64,000 bases of DNA from the NCBI GenBank assembly GCA_013350335.1, contig CM023535.1, positions 24,211,746 through 24,275,745 of the forward strand, written 5' to 3'. Of the stretch, positions 47,351 to 58,660 are shown piece after piece; positions within the stretch are counted from its first letter, which is position 1, and each line of letters opens with the position of its first letter. A program made the translations under genes and the position numbers. Under the pieces are notes generated by a model. The model searched no databases. It saw only the letters and a list, made by a program, of their open reading frames with translations, and was not told the origin of the DNA. The stretch comes from Chimonanthus salicifolius (lineage: Eukaryota; Streptophyta; Magnoliopsida; Laurales; Calycanthaceae).

Positions 47351-48277
47351 TGATTTGTTTTTATTTTCATTATTAACTTCATGCTTGAATTTATTTTATT
47401 AATTGCAATGTTGGATGGAAAGCTTTTTAGATTGTTTGATCCCAATTTTGGTTAATAATGCTCTTATTATTAAGAGTGCAATGTCTTTTTAGTGCTAAGA
47501 AACGGGCTAAGGATAGTCATTCAAGTCTAAGGTCTGATGTTGTGAGAGATATATTAATGAACATCATGGATTTAATATATGAAAAAACTATGAATGATAG
47601 CATGATTGTATGCATGATTAATTTACGCGAGCTCTGGATTCTAGGCTTTAATCATAGTATGAGATTTTGGAAATTAATGCCAACTTGAAATTTAGATTCA
47701 ATTCCAATGTACTATATGTATTCAACTTGTTTTATTTGATTTACTTGTTTTATTTACTTGATTTATTGTTCGATTTATTTGCTTTACTTTTTTTATTTTA
47801 TTTACTTGTTTTGTTTTTATTATTTGATTCTTTAATTCTTTGTTGTATTTTCCAACTCCCTCACATAACGTTAAGCTAGTTTTAGATCAATTTAATTGTA
47901 TATAAATTATGTTTTTCTTAAATTGGTTAGAGATTGTTTATGAAATTTGAGATCTAAGCCATTGCTTTAATTTGAACTTCAATTGGAATAATGAAATTAG
48001 TCAAGTTTTGATTTTAAATGACGTTTACATCTTTTGGATTTATTTATTAGAACTAGATTGTTATTAATTAAAAACTATATTTTTGAGGATAGAATTTTAT
48101 TATCCTGATTGAGTTACTTTTCAAATCTGTATTTACATAAAATAATAACAATTTCAATCTCATATATTATATTTTTTCATATAACTTGTTCCTTGTGGGA
48201 TCGACCTCACACTCATAACTCTATATTATTAAATGGTTTGTGTGCTTGCGGGTAATAAATTTAAAATTTGCAAAACA
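47351..48277 (+). mobile_element. Y 3' LTR, second part
   Basis: Matches 20162-21090 of the Y 5' LTR, ending TTGCAAAACA. The gap relative to 24996 is about 407 bp of lost LTR. Confidence 0.83.
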
Positions 48278-48668
48278 TGCATTACTGTCGTTGATCGCCT
48301 GACACAATGTGTCGCCATACGAGTAAACTCAATGGTTTTCATATTTTTTAGTTTCGTTCCATTGGTTCTGATTTGGTGTCAAACACACACTAGGCTTCTT
48401 ATGATTATCTAGATGTGATTTCTAAGCCTAAACAAGGTCATCCTATGGTGTTGGGTTCCACCTAAAGTCATCTATGGCCATTTTACATTTGTGATTGTCA
48501 TACACATAGTGAAACTTGAATCTTGCACTTGATCTTCTTTCTTTGAGCTCTGGATTCAATCTTCTTCACTCTTTGAGACTTGATTCATTGCTTCAATCTT
48601 CCAAGGCAAGGCTTCACCTAAGTCATGAAATTAACAAATAGGTGACTCAGCAAGTCGGGGCACTAATA
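48278..48668 (-). mobile_element. S2r: Sirevirus-like LTR start (reverse)
   Basis: The reverse complement begins TATTAGTGCCCCGACTTGCT and matches S2f 54262-54605, including GACACATTGTGT. It continues at 18766 on the far side of Y. Confidence 0.72.
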
Positions 48669-48927
48669 CCCTCCAAATGTTAAGGTTAAAAAACATCGAC
48701 CAAATCCAAATGTTAAGCCTAAAATGCATCCACCAAGGCCTAATGTTAAAACACATGTACCCCCAAGGAAGGTGGACACAAGGCAAGACTCCTTGTTGAG
48801 ACAATTAGATCATGTCTTGAAGGAGTTAAAGCATCCAATGTTTGGACCCCCAAGGTATGCCCAAAGGAATGTCTATGGGAGACCTAACTCAACCATTTGG
48901 GTACCTAGGAGATACACCACCATTTAA
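48669..48927 (+). pseudogene. Pro/Lys-rich coding fragment, retroelement-associated
   Basis: Open from the S2r edge to TAA at 48927. It begins with Asn-Pro-x-Val-Lys repeats (PRPNVK), then RKVDTRQDSLLRQLDHVLKE and TIWVPRRYTTI. No domain recognised; the WVP ending resembles linker regions in copia polyproteins. S2r inserted into it. The following 48928-49589 has no clear gene but includes a patch of S2-type CGATCAATCA motifs (49390-49560). Confidence 0.35.
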
Positions 48928-49589
48928 TCATGTTTTGTTTTGGTTTAAGATTCACTTTCATACCTTAAACCAATACAAATTAGACTCTTGTGGCAAGTGA
49001 GTTCAAATAGCCCAAGTGCTATGACATGAAATAGAAAATTGGTGACTATCAGCTTAGACTATGCTTTTCCTGGCTATAGCACTAGTCTTTTTTGGAAAAC
49101 CATACATTCCTTGGAAACTCACTTTTCAAGTGGTATATTTCTGTTTCAATATGCTAAACATGATCATTTGTTTGCATAAGTTGAATGTGTATGGTTTGAT
49201 TGTTTATCATTGCATAGATTTGATCAAATGCTCTTAAGTTGAACATGTAAATTTTGATTTGATCAATTGCAAGGTATATGTAATGCCTATCATGTTGTAT
49301 ATGATGTGTGTATTCCATATGTGTTTTTGAAAAACTAGTGGGGAGTTTTCAAAACAAAATCAAATTTTAGGAAAAAAATCTGTTGCTGGTATTGTGACAC
49401 ATCGCAAGCTAGCGATGCTTCGGCAGAGCGATCAATCATCAAGTGACGATGTATCGGCCTTATTTAGAAAGGGACTTAAGAAGAAATCCTGTATTTGTCA
49501 TGGCGATCAATCACCAAATGTCTTTGCATTGCAGGACGACCCATCGTCCGTGTAGAATTGGGTATTTTAAGTTAAAACCCTTGCTGAAA

Positions 49590-50432
49590 TGGAGATGATC
49601 AAGGAGGAAATGGAGGTGAAAATGAAAGTAGATCAAGAAGGTGGTCAAAATGAGGATGAGGAAGAAGAAGAAGATGATGATCACGAAGAAGAAAATGATC
49701 AAGGGGTTAAGAGAAGAATATGAAGAAGTAGTGGAAGAAGAAGAAGAAGAAGAAGCGGACTATGATGCTCCTCTTCTCATGCCTCTCACACCATACCCAT
49801 CCTTTGAAGAGCTCAACATAGAGAGGACAGTCGATTCGGAAATCTTTGAAAAATTCAAAGTTCTTAAGCACATAAGGAACGCAAGATGGATGAACCTTCT
49901 CAAGGGGGGCGAAAAGTTTACCCCAGGATGGCCAAAAAGATGTTTTGCTCAATCAAACCCCATAAAAAAAAAAACTGGTTTTGGCTCTACTTCCAAAACT
50001 TTGAGCCTGTAGAGGTTGGCCCCCCTTTGGTTACTAAGTTGCTTGGGATTCCTATTGTCAAGAATGGATACTTACCCATTGTCCATGAAAATTTTGAAGA
50101 AATGGAGAGACAATAGAAGTATGTGAACAAATTCTCTGGAAAATGGAAGTGAGTTGAATGGAGAACTAAGATTTGGCTCATGAAAACCGCTATGCTTCCA
50201 GAGTACAGGTTGTTGCATTTGTTCTTCTACTAGAATGTCTACTCCTGACATGGAAATTGTGGAGACCTGAACTAGCTTATGTTGGTCCACATGTATGCAG
50301 TAGTGACCGGGAATAGGTTTTGCTTGTCTACACTCATGTGCAAGACAATCATCAAATACATTAACTCTTCCATGACGAGTTATCCTCCCTTCTGCTACCT
50401 TATGTATAGGATAGCCCTGAATTTTGGAGTGA
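49590..50432 (+). pseudogene. Plant-transposon-type protein, N-terminal part
   Basis: Starts Glu/Lys-rich, with a (GAA)n-derived acidic run (49725-49760), then YPSFEELNIERTVDSEIFEKF. The frame shifts near a G run at about 49905 and goes on with PRMAKKMFCSI, VGPPLVTKLLGIPI, LPEYRLLHLFFY and LMLVHMYAVVTGNRFCLSTL. The W-x-L-L-P...LLLY-x-I-V-x-G pattern resembles the 'putative plant transposon protein' domain of Athila- and env-like retroelement ORFs. At least four stops. Interrupted by solo LTR W after IALNFGV and continues at 53012 in frame. Confidence 0.5.
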
Positions 50433-53006
50433 TGTCACACCCTAACCCAAAACATAGGCACGTGACGCGGTATAATTTTACTTTTTTGAATATCACACAT
50501 GGGAAACACACGTGTACTCACCACTCAATTATCGAGGTCATAAATGAACTCAAATACCATTAATATCTCAAAGGGGATATAAATTCTCTACCATAAATGT
50601 TATCAAATATTCTAGAATTTATTACAACCAGATCCACAATGAATAAAATGGTATAAATAGCATCACCAACTCAAATCAAATAAATAAAACAATTAACTCA
50701 ATATGTAGGGCGTATCAAGCAACATGATAAACTAAGCACTTCGTCGAGGTCCCTCGGACCCAGCCGGTACAACGTTACTTAAAATTGCAAGGACATGAGT
50801 ATAAACAATACTCAATGAGGAAATATGCATGCTACACACTCACGCACCCACATAATAATAATGTATGAACTGGAATATAATAAGGCTATGTTATCATGTT
50901 ATGCTATCGATCTCATCAACAGAAACCAATGTCCACCCAAGGACACCAATCTCATCAACATGAACACAATCTCCACCCAAGGATACCTTTATGGAACGGG
51001 CTGTCAAACATCATGATCCCTTGAGGGACATAGGCCACGACTTACAAGTGAGAGATCTCCACACAACATAGATAATCTACCTCACCCTGCATCCCTTCAC
51101 CACTCTAGTGATTAAGTCAGGTCTAAGGTGATCAGTATACAACTTACCAAGTTAGTACAGTCCAAGTAGGGCTCACAAGTATCTAACCCCACACAACCCA
51201 TCTTACTAAGTCAGTACCGCCCGTATAGGCTTACGAGTATCTAACCCTATGCAATGCGTCTTACTAAGTTAGTACCGCTCGCATAGGCTCACGAGTATCT
51301 GACCCTGTGTAGTCCATCTTACTAAGTCAGAACCGCCCGGATAGGCTCACGAGTATCTAACCCTGCACAATGCGTCTTACTAAGTTAGTACCACTCGCTT
51401 AGGCTCACGAGTATTTGACCTTGCGTGAACTGTACACCACATGTACAAAAATAGTCGTGAGAGCGACCTACAGCGTAACACATGTGAGTGGCTATATTCC
51501 TCAACGACAACCACAAACAGTTGTGAGAGCGACCTACAGCGCGAAGTCACATAGCTGACGCCACCGTTCCAAGATGGTTCCTTAAACAAAACCATTATCC
51601 TGTCACACCAACCTCCTCTAGGGAGTGGGGACTCATACTAGTGGAGCACAAACAAGAGAAAGATACATCAAGTCCTATAAGCTCTTTGGGTCTCATCCCA
51701 ACACCAGTAATTATCAATATCATCATGCCTACTAATACAATATCTCATACTCACGTTCTAGATAACCTCCTAAGCACATATCAATGAGTAATACAAAAAG
51801 GATCATATTCACAATTACATAGGCAACATATATATCATAGTCACATAATGACCATTATTTCATAATGATAGCAGCATAGCACATTCCATTACATTCAACA
51901 TAATTAGCACATTGGGTTATTTTAGGGACTGAACTACACACCAACCTTGAGATACATACATCGGGTTTATTTACACATATTCTTAGTCCTTACAATTTAT
52001 TCAACCCGTCTCATAGTGGTTTAACATCTTAAGTCCAATAACTCCCTTTTTACAGCATAAACCCAATTAAATTCATCAATAAATCATCTCAGCCCTTCAC
52101 AAAGGTCTCAAATAATTATCACAAATTTTCTATCATCATAACAAGATAATAGACATGCTATAGATCACATAATAGGGAATTAATAACATCTCATGCATAA
52201 CATAGGGCACATCCATCCTATTTATCATGCATTAAACACATCAATAACCCAATACGTTCCCTAAATCAATATACTAGCATATAAACATTCATACAATATG
52301 TGTGTAGCAATCCTCACCTCAAAATCACGATGTCTCGGGTTGATCTTCGGGTCGTACCTCAATGGTCGAGATTCAAAGGCTCTAATCAATCAAAAAGAAC
52401 ATAATACATCCCTATTAGTTCATCGATTAGGCCAAGTCAAAGCTTAGAAGCAAAATCCCCAAATCTAGACCCAAGATTTACCCCTAATCCAAATTAACCC
52501 CTTCAATCTAAGGGTAATCCCCAAATCTCCTCCCATGAATCATCTTCAAAAATAGCATATACCATTTTCCCTAATTTACTTCCCTTCCCATGGGTTCAAA
52601 ACTCAATTTCAATTCAGATCTACACCCAAACAAGGTTCCATAACAAAAATCCTCAATTACTTCCATGAATTCCTCTCCAAATAAGCCATTACATACTATA
52701 TTCTCAACACATCCCATTAAGATCTCATCAAATAAGAAGAAAGGAAAAGAGAAGTATCATAGATCTTACCTTTGGATGAGACGGATCCGTTCAAAGGGGC
52801 GGTCCAAGTGTAAGAAATCCGAATCCAAAGCCTTTAGTGGGTGGAAATCAATAGCGGGAAGGTAGATGAAGCAAGGTTTTGCTGTTAGGGAAGAAGGGTT
52901 GGTTGTTTGGAAGAGGAAGGAGGTGAAATATGCCTAATTTTGTCCAAACACAGACTTATGTATGGACTTAATATTTTAAATTTTTTTTTAGGGTTGGGCC
53001 ATTACA
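50433..53006 (-). mobile_element. Solo LTR W (2,574 bp, reverse), TSD AGTGA
   Basis: Reverse strand TGTAATGGCCCAACCC...GGGTGTGACA. Perfect duplications AGTGA at 50428-50432 and 53007-53011. Removing it joins two coding segments in frame. No coding content. Orientation is inferred from TGTAAT at the start and GTGACA at the end, as in X. Confidence 0.93.
51144..51425 (-). repeat. 58-bp tandem array in LTR W (5 units)
   Basis: TTACTAAGTYAGTACCGC units start at 51144, 51203, 51261, 51319 and 51377 (periods 58-59), each with AGGCTCACGAGTATCTAACC. A separate pair of TGAGAGCGACCTACAGCG lies at about 51460 and 51523. Confidence 0.93.
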
Positions 53007-53011
53007 AGTGA

Positions 53012-53350
53012 ATCCCTCCAAGGGCGATGTGCCCAAGTGTGTCCGGCCAATCAATGCCACTACTTTTTGTAAGTCCCTTGGGAAGGACTTGTATGAAGAA
53101 ATCCTTAGCACCGGACCCTCCAAGTCTGCGACTCAAGCCTCCTCCTCCACCTCAGCCCCTGCAATGTAAGAAGAAGTAGCAGAGGAAGAAGATGAAGAAC
53201 TAGAGCTCGAACCAGCTAGTCGAAGGTTCTTTGAGGATCGTCTTCAAGCTCTACAAGACATGCAAATTGCAAGACACAATGCCTTGGAAGCCAAATTGGA
53301 AAGCAAGTTTGAAGCTTGGCCAACACTGTGAAGGAGACCCTTCAGGGCTT
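53012..53350 (+). pseudogene. Plant-transposon-type protein, C-terminal part
   Basis: Continues the frame cut at 50427: NPSKGDVPKCVRPINATTF, KSLGKDLYEEIL, then a Ser/Ala linker, an acidic stretch, and RRFFEDRLQALQDMQIARHN with coiled-coil-like heptads. TAA at about 53168 and TGA at about 53330 interrupt it. Probably the C-terminal tail of the same ORF. Confidence 0.48.
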
Positions 53351-53773
53351 CCTCTCAGCCATTTGCTGCAGAAGAGTTGTCACTGTCCCTCGTCGTAGAT
53401 CTCCTACTCCACCTCCTCCTCCTCCAGCTGGCACAACTTAGGATAGTTTTTCATGTGGTGTTGTTTTATTTGAAAAACTATGTATTTTGGCATGTAAGCA
53501 CCCTTGGTGCAAAAACCTTTGATCATGGAATGATAATGTTTTATCAATGCAATGGTTTATTCTATATATTTGTGATTGATGCCATGATATTTTATCACTC
53601 TATCTCTCTCCAAGTATGATGTATGCCATGATGGATATTTTTTTGTTGCTCGTGTGTATTGACTGGTATTTGTCAATATGGATGCATGGATGTGTAATGA
53701 CATGTTATGGTTTGGTTATTCAAGTTTGGAAAGCACAGACTATGTACGTATTTAGCCTAAATCAATTGTTGAC

Positions 53774-54261
53774 AAAATGGGGGAGAACCTTGAGAAGCTA
53801 TTTGCCTGCGGGGGAGAGAAAATTAAATTAAAACTTGTATGCTTGGTGTATGGGGGAGATCCGTTGAGATGCATTATGAGTAAAGTGGAGAAATTGCAAG
53901 CTTGGAGTATGGGGGAGAAAATTTTGAAAATGTTCATTGAAGTATGAGGGAGATCATTGAAGTATGGGGGAGTGTAAATGAATGAGTTTGAAATTTAGGT
54001 CCATGGATACATGTATTATGTTTGGACAAACATTACTGATGATTTTCTAGTCTTTGGTAGCTTGCTTGTGTTTACAGGTTTTCTTTTTTAAATAAAGCAA
54101 GAATATGGTGGAAGACTAAAGTCCATTTTGTCATTTAAATGTAATTTAGAATTTGTATATTTATTGGTTCAAATGATGTATAATTGGGTTTGGGGGAAAA
54201 TTCATCGAGTCTGTAATTTTGTAGCTTCTACGTTTTGTTACGAATTGACAAAGGAGGAGAT
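53774..54261 (+). repeat. Multiple polypurine tracts before S2f LTR
   Basis: ATGGGGGAGA-type tracts at 53774, 53810, 53850, 53909, 53944 (ATGAGGGAGAT), 53964 and 54190, and the LTR-proximal AAAGGAGGAGAT at 54250. Several are preceded by 'TTGGAGT' or 'TTGAAGT'. Reiterated polypurine tracts are a known feature of Sireviruses. Confidence 0.75.
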
Positions 54262-54579
54262 TTTTAGTGTCCCGGCTTGCTGAGTCACCTATTTGTCAAG
54301 TTCATGACTTAGGTGAAGTATTGTCTTGAAGAGAAAAGCTCAAGACTCAAAATCTCAAGATTGGTTGAAGTTTGAAGACTCAACGGATCAACAATGTATG
54401 GCAATCACAGATGGTAAGTGAACATAGATGAGCTTAGGTGGAACCCATACCTTAGGTTGACATTGCCTAGGCTTAGAGATCACATCGAGATAATTATTCA
54501 AGCCTAACTTTTGTTTAACACCAAATCGGAACCAAACTTGGAAATATGAATTCATTGTGAGGACGACACATTGTGTTGG

Positions 54580-55105
54580 CGATCATTCATCAGTGACAGA
54601 CGATGACCAATCGTGCCTTTGCAATCAGTCGTGTAGAAAATCAAAGGTTCTGGATGGACTGGATTGTTAAACACAAGTGGTCTCTAGATGATACAATCGT
54701 GGCCACGATCGATCGTCTGATACCTTGACGAGTCAATCATGTAGGCAATCTATCGCTGAGATAGGACATCGGCTGAACTTAAACAAGGCTGGAAATCTTG
54801 ATCACAAATGATCAATCGGGTATACGATCGATCGTGTGTACAGGGCTGGAACACATCGGCATCACGATCAGTCGCCCTGGGTCTGGATAAGACTTAACAC
54901 TGAAAAATAAAGTTAGTCTGAGGCCGATACATTCATCAACCCATGATTTGTCGCCAGGATACACAGACGATCAGTCGTGTGTTACGATCAATCGTAGGTT
55001 ACCGTTTTTGTGCCGTTACTGTGCATTAAATGCACAATGGTCGAGTTGGTGAAAGTAATTCAAACATGGACAATCGATCTCTAGGACACGATCAATCGTG
55101 TGTTT
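54580..55105 (+). repeat. Palindrome cluster in S2f U3
   Basis: More than ten variants of ACGATCAATCGT, for example CACGATCGATCGTC, TACGATCGATCGTGTG and GACACGATCAATCGTG, ending about 30 bp upstream of the TATA box. Matching clusters are in S2r (18280-18760). Confidence 0.82.
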
Positions 55106-55132
55106 CTGAGATTCGAAAAATTCCAGTTTACC

Positions 55133-55140
55133 TATAAATA
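55133..55140 (+). promoter_or_regulatory. TATA box of S2f LTR
   Basis: CCTATAAATACTGCA directly after the palindrome cluster. Confidence 0.6.
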
Positions 55141-55885
55141 CTGCACTGTTTGGTGTGTTTGAGTGGTTGGAAACAAGAGATCTGTTCTTCATCTACTAGA
55201 GTTAATCCCTCAAAACACCAAGGCATTAGTGGCTTATTCTCTCTTGGCAATTCATTTGCAAAATCATTCAAGTATCCAATCGGTTTAGATTGAGATTAAG
55301 AGAGAAGGATTAAGCCCACTTCTAGGATAGAAATTGTGACCTCAATTTTCTATGAGCCCTCCCAAGGAAGGATTGTGGTTACTCTACACGGCGGATCGTC
55401 AGGACTGTACGAACTCACATTGGGAGTAATTCAAGGAGCACATCTACATTTGCAAAGTTCTTCAAAGTCAAGTGCTTCTTAGTTTGATTTTACTTTAAAA
55501 ATCATTCATCATTGTGAAGTGGATTGAAGAGATTGTTATTCTCTTGAACCACTACAAAAAGTAGTGGGATAAGAATTGGGTGAAAGTCGCAATCAATTGG
55601 ATAGGTGGAAGTCCTATTCTATTGTGTTGGTGTAATTTCAACATAATAGCCCAAGGTTGGGTGAGTCACAACAGTGGATGTAGGTTGTTTAACCAAACCA
55701 CTATACATCTTGTCCAATGGTGTTTACTTGTGTGATTGTTTATAATCTTGCACACTTGGAAATCACACACTTGATTAATTTTTTTTATTCCCAATACATT
55801 TCATATTAATCAAAGAAATTTGCAAAAGGGCATAAAATTTGTGATTACCCTATTCATCCCCTCTAGGGTTAATATGATTCTAGCA

Positions 55886-56294
55886 CAAGTGAACTTTCAA
55901 TTCTCAAATATAAGCATGTTTTCTGATTATATGTTTCCAAATAGTTCAAATGAAGTATGTTAGCATTTCAGAAATCAACTTGCATAATTTTAAAAGAAAA
56001 CAATACACAATTGTCATAGTAATAGCCAAAAATATTGGTGGAATACACACTAGTGCTTCAATAATGTAGGACAACCTACCTGGTTGGAGATGATCAACAA
56101 GGGGATCATTCACAAAGTCGCACGAACGGTGTCGGGTTATCCTTGTTTCCTTCATTCGTACACGTGTCAAAACATTAATAATCATATCATTAACTTAATT
56201 AAGTCAAATGTCCTTAATTTCTTATCTTTCCATTAAAACTTTCATATATAAGCTCTAAACAGGGCTTAGGAACCAAGTGGGTGATACTTGGTGA
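55886..56294. other. Unassigned spacer
   Basis: 409 bp, AT-rich, no ORF with a recognisable motif and no match to the other repeats here. Its last five bases, GGTGA, should be one copy of the Tk-6 duplication. Confidence 0.4.
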
Positions 56295-57011
56295 TGTAAC
56301 ACCCCGCCCTTTTCACTCTAAATTTTCAGAGTTTATTTTTTTTTTTATCAATAAGTGATCGGGGCGGAATGTCACGATGCGAGTTAAGTTCGGATCTCTA
56401 AATCCGACCCTTAACTGGCCAAGCCCATGTGCGTATGAACTAAGTCCATAAAACTGATCCGCACATGGTACATATTTACTTAGCGGAATAAACTTAGTCT
56501 AGATCTAACTGAGGTTATAATAGAACCTATGATTAATCCAATTTCCATTTTTAGATAGCAAAGTACCTTATTTATTTTCCAAAATTATTATATAACCTTA
56601 GTCTACTATTCATTCCAAACCATTCAAATAAATCCAACCATAGCATCTACTTAACTACTTATTACATGCCAACATCTAATTTAACAAATTACATTGTTCC
56701 AAATAAATCAACTAACAAATCCATAAATAATCCGTTCATAGTCTATTGCAATCATTCAAATCGCCCAAGTTTTCGTACTTGGTCCTCTTCTCCAACCACG
56801 TTCTTTCCTTTCCCTGCATCATCCACTAAAGATATAGATAGGGCGTTAGATCAACGCGCCCAGTAGTGTTTCCGAATAGGGCTACCACATGGTTAGTCAA
56901 AATCATGCAAATAGGATAATAGTTATACATGTGTGACAAATTCTATAAAAATATGCTATGTATGAAATGAACATGTAATGAGTCCCACCCATCACCATTC
57001 AACATAGCCAT

Positions 57012-57165
57012 CACTTGACGGGATTCTCATCGTCAAGGTAACCCACAGTGGTCTTTCGGACGCCCCGACGGAGTGTGGCCTCCGGATTCCTCCTGATGGG
57101 ATTCTCATCATCAGGGTACCCCACAATGGTCTTTCGGACGCCCCGACGGAGTGTGGCCTCCGGTT
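57012..57165 (-). repeat. Tandem block in Tk-6 (2 units)
   Basis: Two units with GGTCTTTCGGACGCCCCGAC and GGAGTGTGGCCTCCGG. Mini-stems CTTGACG/CGTCAAG (57014-57037) and CCTGATG/CATCAGG (57092-57115) show compensated changes. Confidence 0.9.
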
Positions 57166-57463
57166 ACTTCCCCATCATCCCATGCTATGCATGAGATGTC
57201 TATGCAAACATGCCATTTGTAAATATAACATTTGATTCAAATAACTTATTCAAATAAACATAAAACAGCGAATAAGTTGTGTGGTTACAACAAGGTAGGA
57301 AACCTACAATATTTTTACTTTGTTCGACCCTTCCTTTGGACCGTCTTTCGATCATGACTTTGTACACCGTTCTAGAAATCCGAATACCCTATATACATGG
57401 CAGCAAGTTAATCATTTGACCATATGATTCTAATTTGATTTAAATCCCAAAAATCCACTTTGT

Positions 57464-58660
57464 GGGGTTCGGCCATACCCCATGGCCGAACCTCACCCAT
57501 TTAAACTTTGATAAATCTTTTATTTACTTAATACCCTCTAAGTATCCCAAACTTTTCAAATGACACTTGGTAGGGTTCGGCCATACTACATGGCCGAATC
57601 TTACCGCCTTAGGTTTTGGCTCATAAATCCATTCTTTTGATCATTTCATCTTTTCATCCTTATTTACAATAATGCCATTATGCTATCCTTAGCCTAATTT
57701 AGACAACAAAGTCCATTACATGACAATTGGTGGGGTTCGGCCACATAACATGGCCGAGCCTCACCCTAAAGATTTTAATCCTATTTTCCATCATCTTAAT
57801 ACCAAATCCATAATTGATGTGATTTCCATCTTTTTGAAAGCCAATCCAAACAACCAAATACTTACATGGGGTTCGGCCATCCAAGGTGGCCGAACCCTAT
57901 GTCCATGTTTTGGTCTTCTAAAACATGTGTTTGATGTTATTTAAACATACAAAATCAATATAATATTGCTGCCATTATACCTCTTAAACACCATCTAAAT
58001 CAGTTCATCTACTTGTCCCAAATGACCATATTAATTCATGAAATTCGGCAATCCAAAATGGCCGATCCAAATGATCCATTTCATCAGTTTTGGACCACTG
58101 TTTTAAACCATATTAACTTCAGTCCTTTGTCATACAGATCCATGCTTTTAACCCTTTCCAAAGCATGTATTTGAATCTTAAATAATAACCCAAAACAGTC
58201 CACATATTTCATGGCTTATATGTTTCAAATACATCACAACCATACCTTTATTTGCATGGGGTTCGGCCCTCCATGGTGGCCGAACCCTATGTCCTTTGGT
58301 TTTGAGTCTCTTAATCATTCATCTATGTCCAAAATAACTTCCTTATTTATGTTTTTACCTTTTTAAAATACACACTTAAAATCATCTAAATCAGTCCATG
58401 GGGTTCGGCCATACACATGGCCGAACCCTATGGTTCTCTTAATGGAAATCCACCCATATTTATCTATGAAATTAATCAGTAAATTAACATAAGATAAATA
58501 TGGTTTAGTCATGTCATATCCACTCCAAAACAGCAAGCTTAATTCCATATAAAAATCTTTTAAAATCCTCACTCCAAAATATGGATTTTTGACTTTCAAA
58601 TACCATAGAATCCACCAAGTTTTTCCATGGGGTTCGGCCATCCAATGGGGCCGAACCCTA
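57464..58660 (-). repeat. Hairpin array in Tk-6 (8 copies)
   Basis: Copies at about 57464, 57571, 57731, 57867, 58042 (degenerate), 58256, 58398 and 58626. Two have outer pair GTGGGG/CCTCAC rather than CCATGGGG/CCCTATGG. A weak ninth candidate is at 58716. Confidence 0.9.

Larger units (their letters stand above)
54262..55885 (+). mobile_element. S2f 3' LTR, Sirevirus-like (about 1.62 kb)
   Basis: Starts TTTTAGTGTCCCGG (TGTTAGTG mutated) right after the last polypurine tract. A run of CGATCRATCGT palindromes (54580-55105) precedes TATAAATA at 55133. The end is near CCCCTCTAGGGTT..CTAGCA. The right edge is approximate and no duplication was found. Confidence 0.68.

Noticed and set aside
4750..58660. 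GGTTCGGCC as an RNA polymerase III B-box or tRNA T-arm
   Set aside because: The B box needs GGTTCGANNCC with an A box 30-60 bp upstream. None is present, and the motif is part of a palindrome instead.
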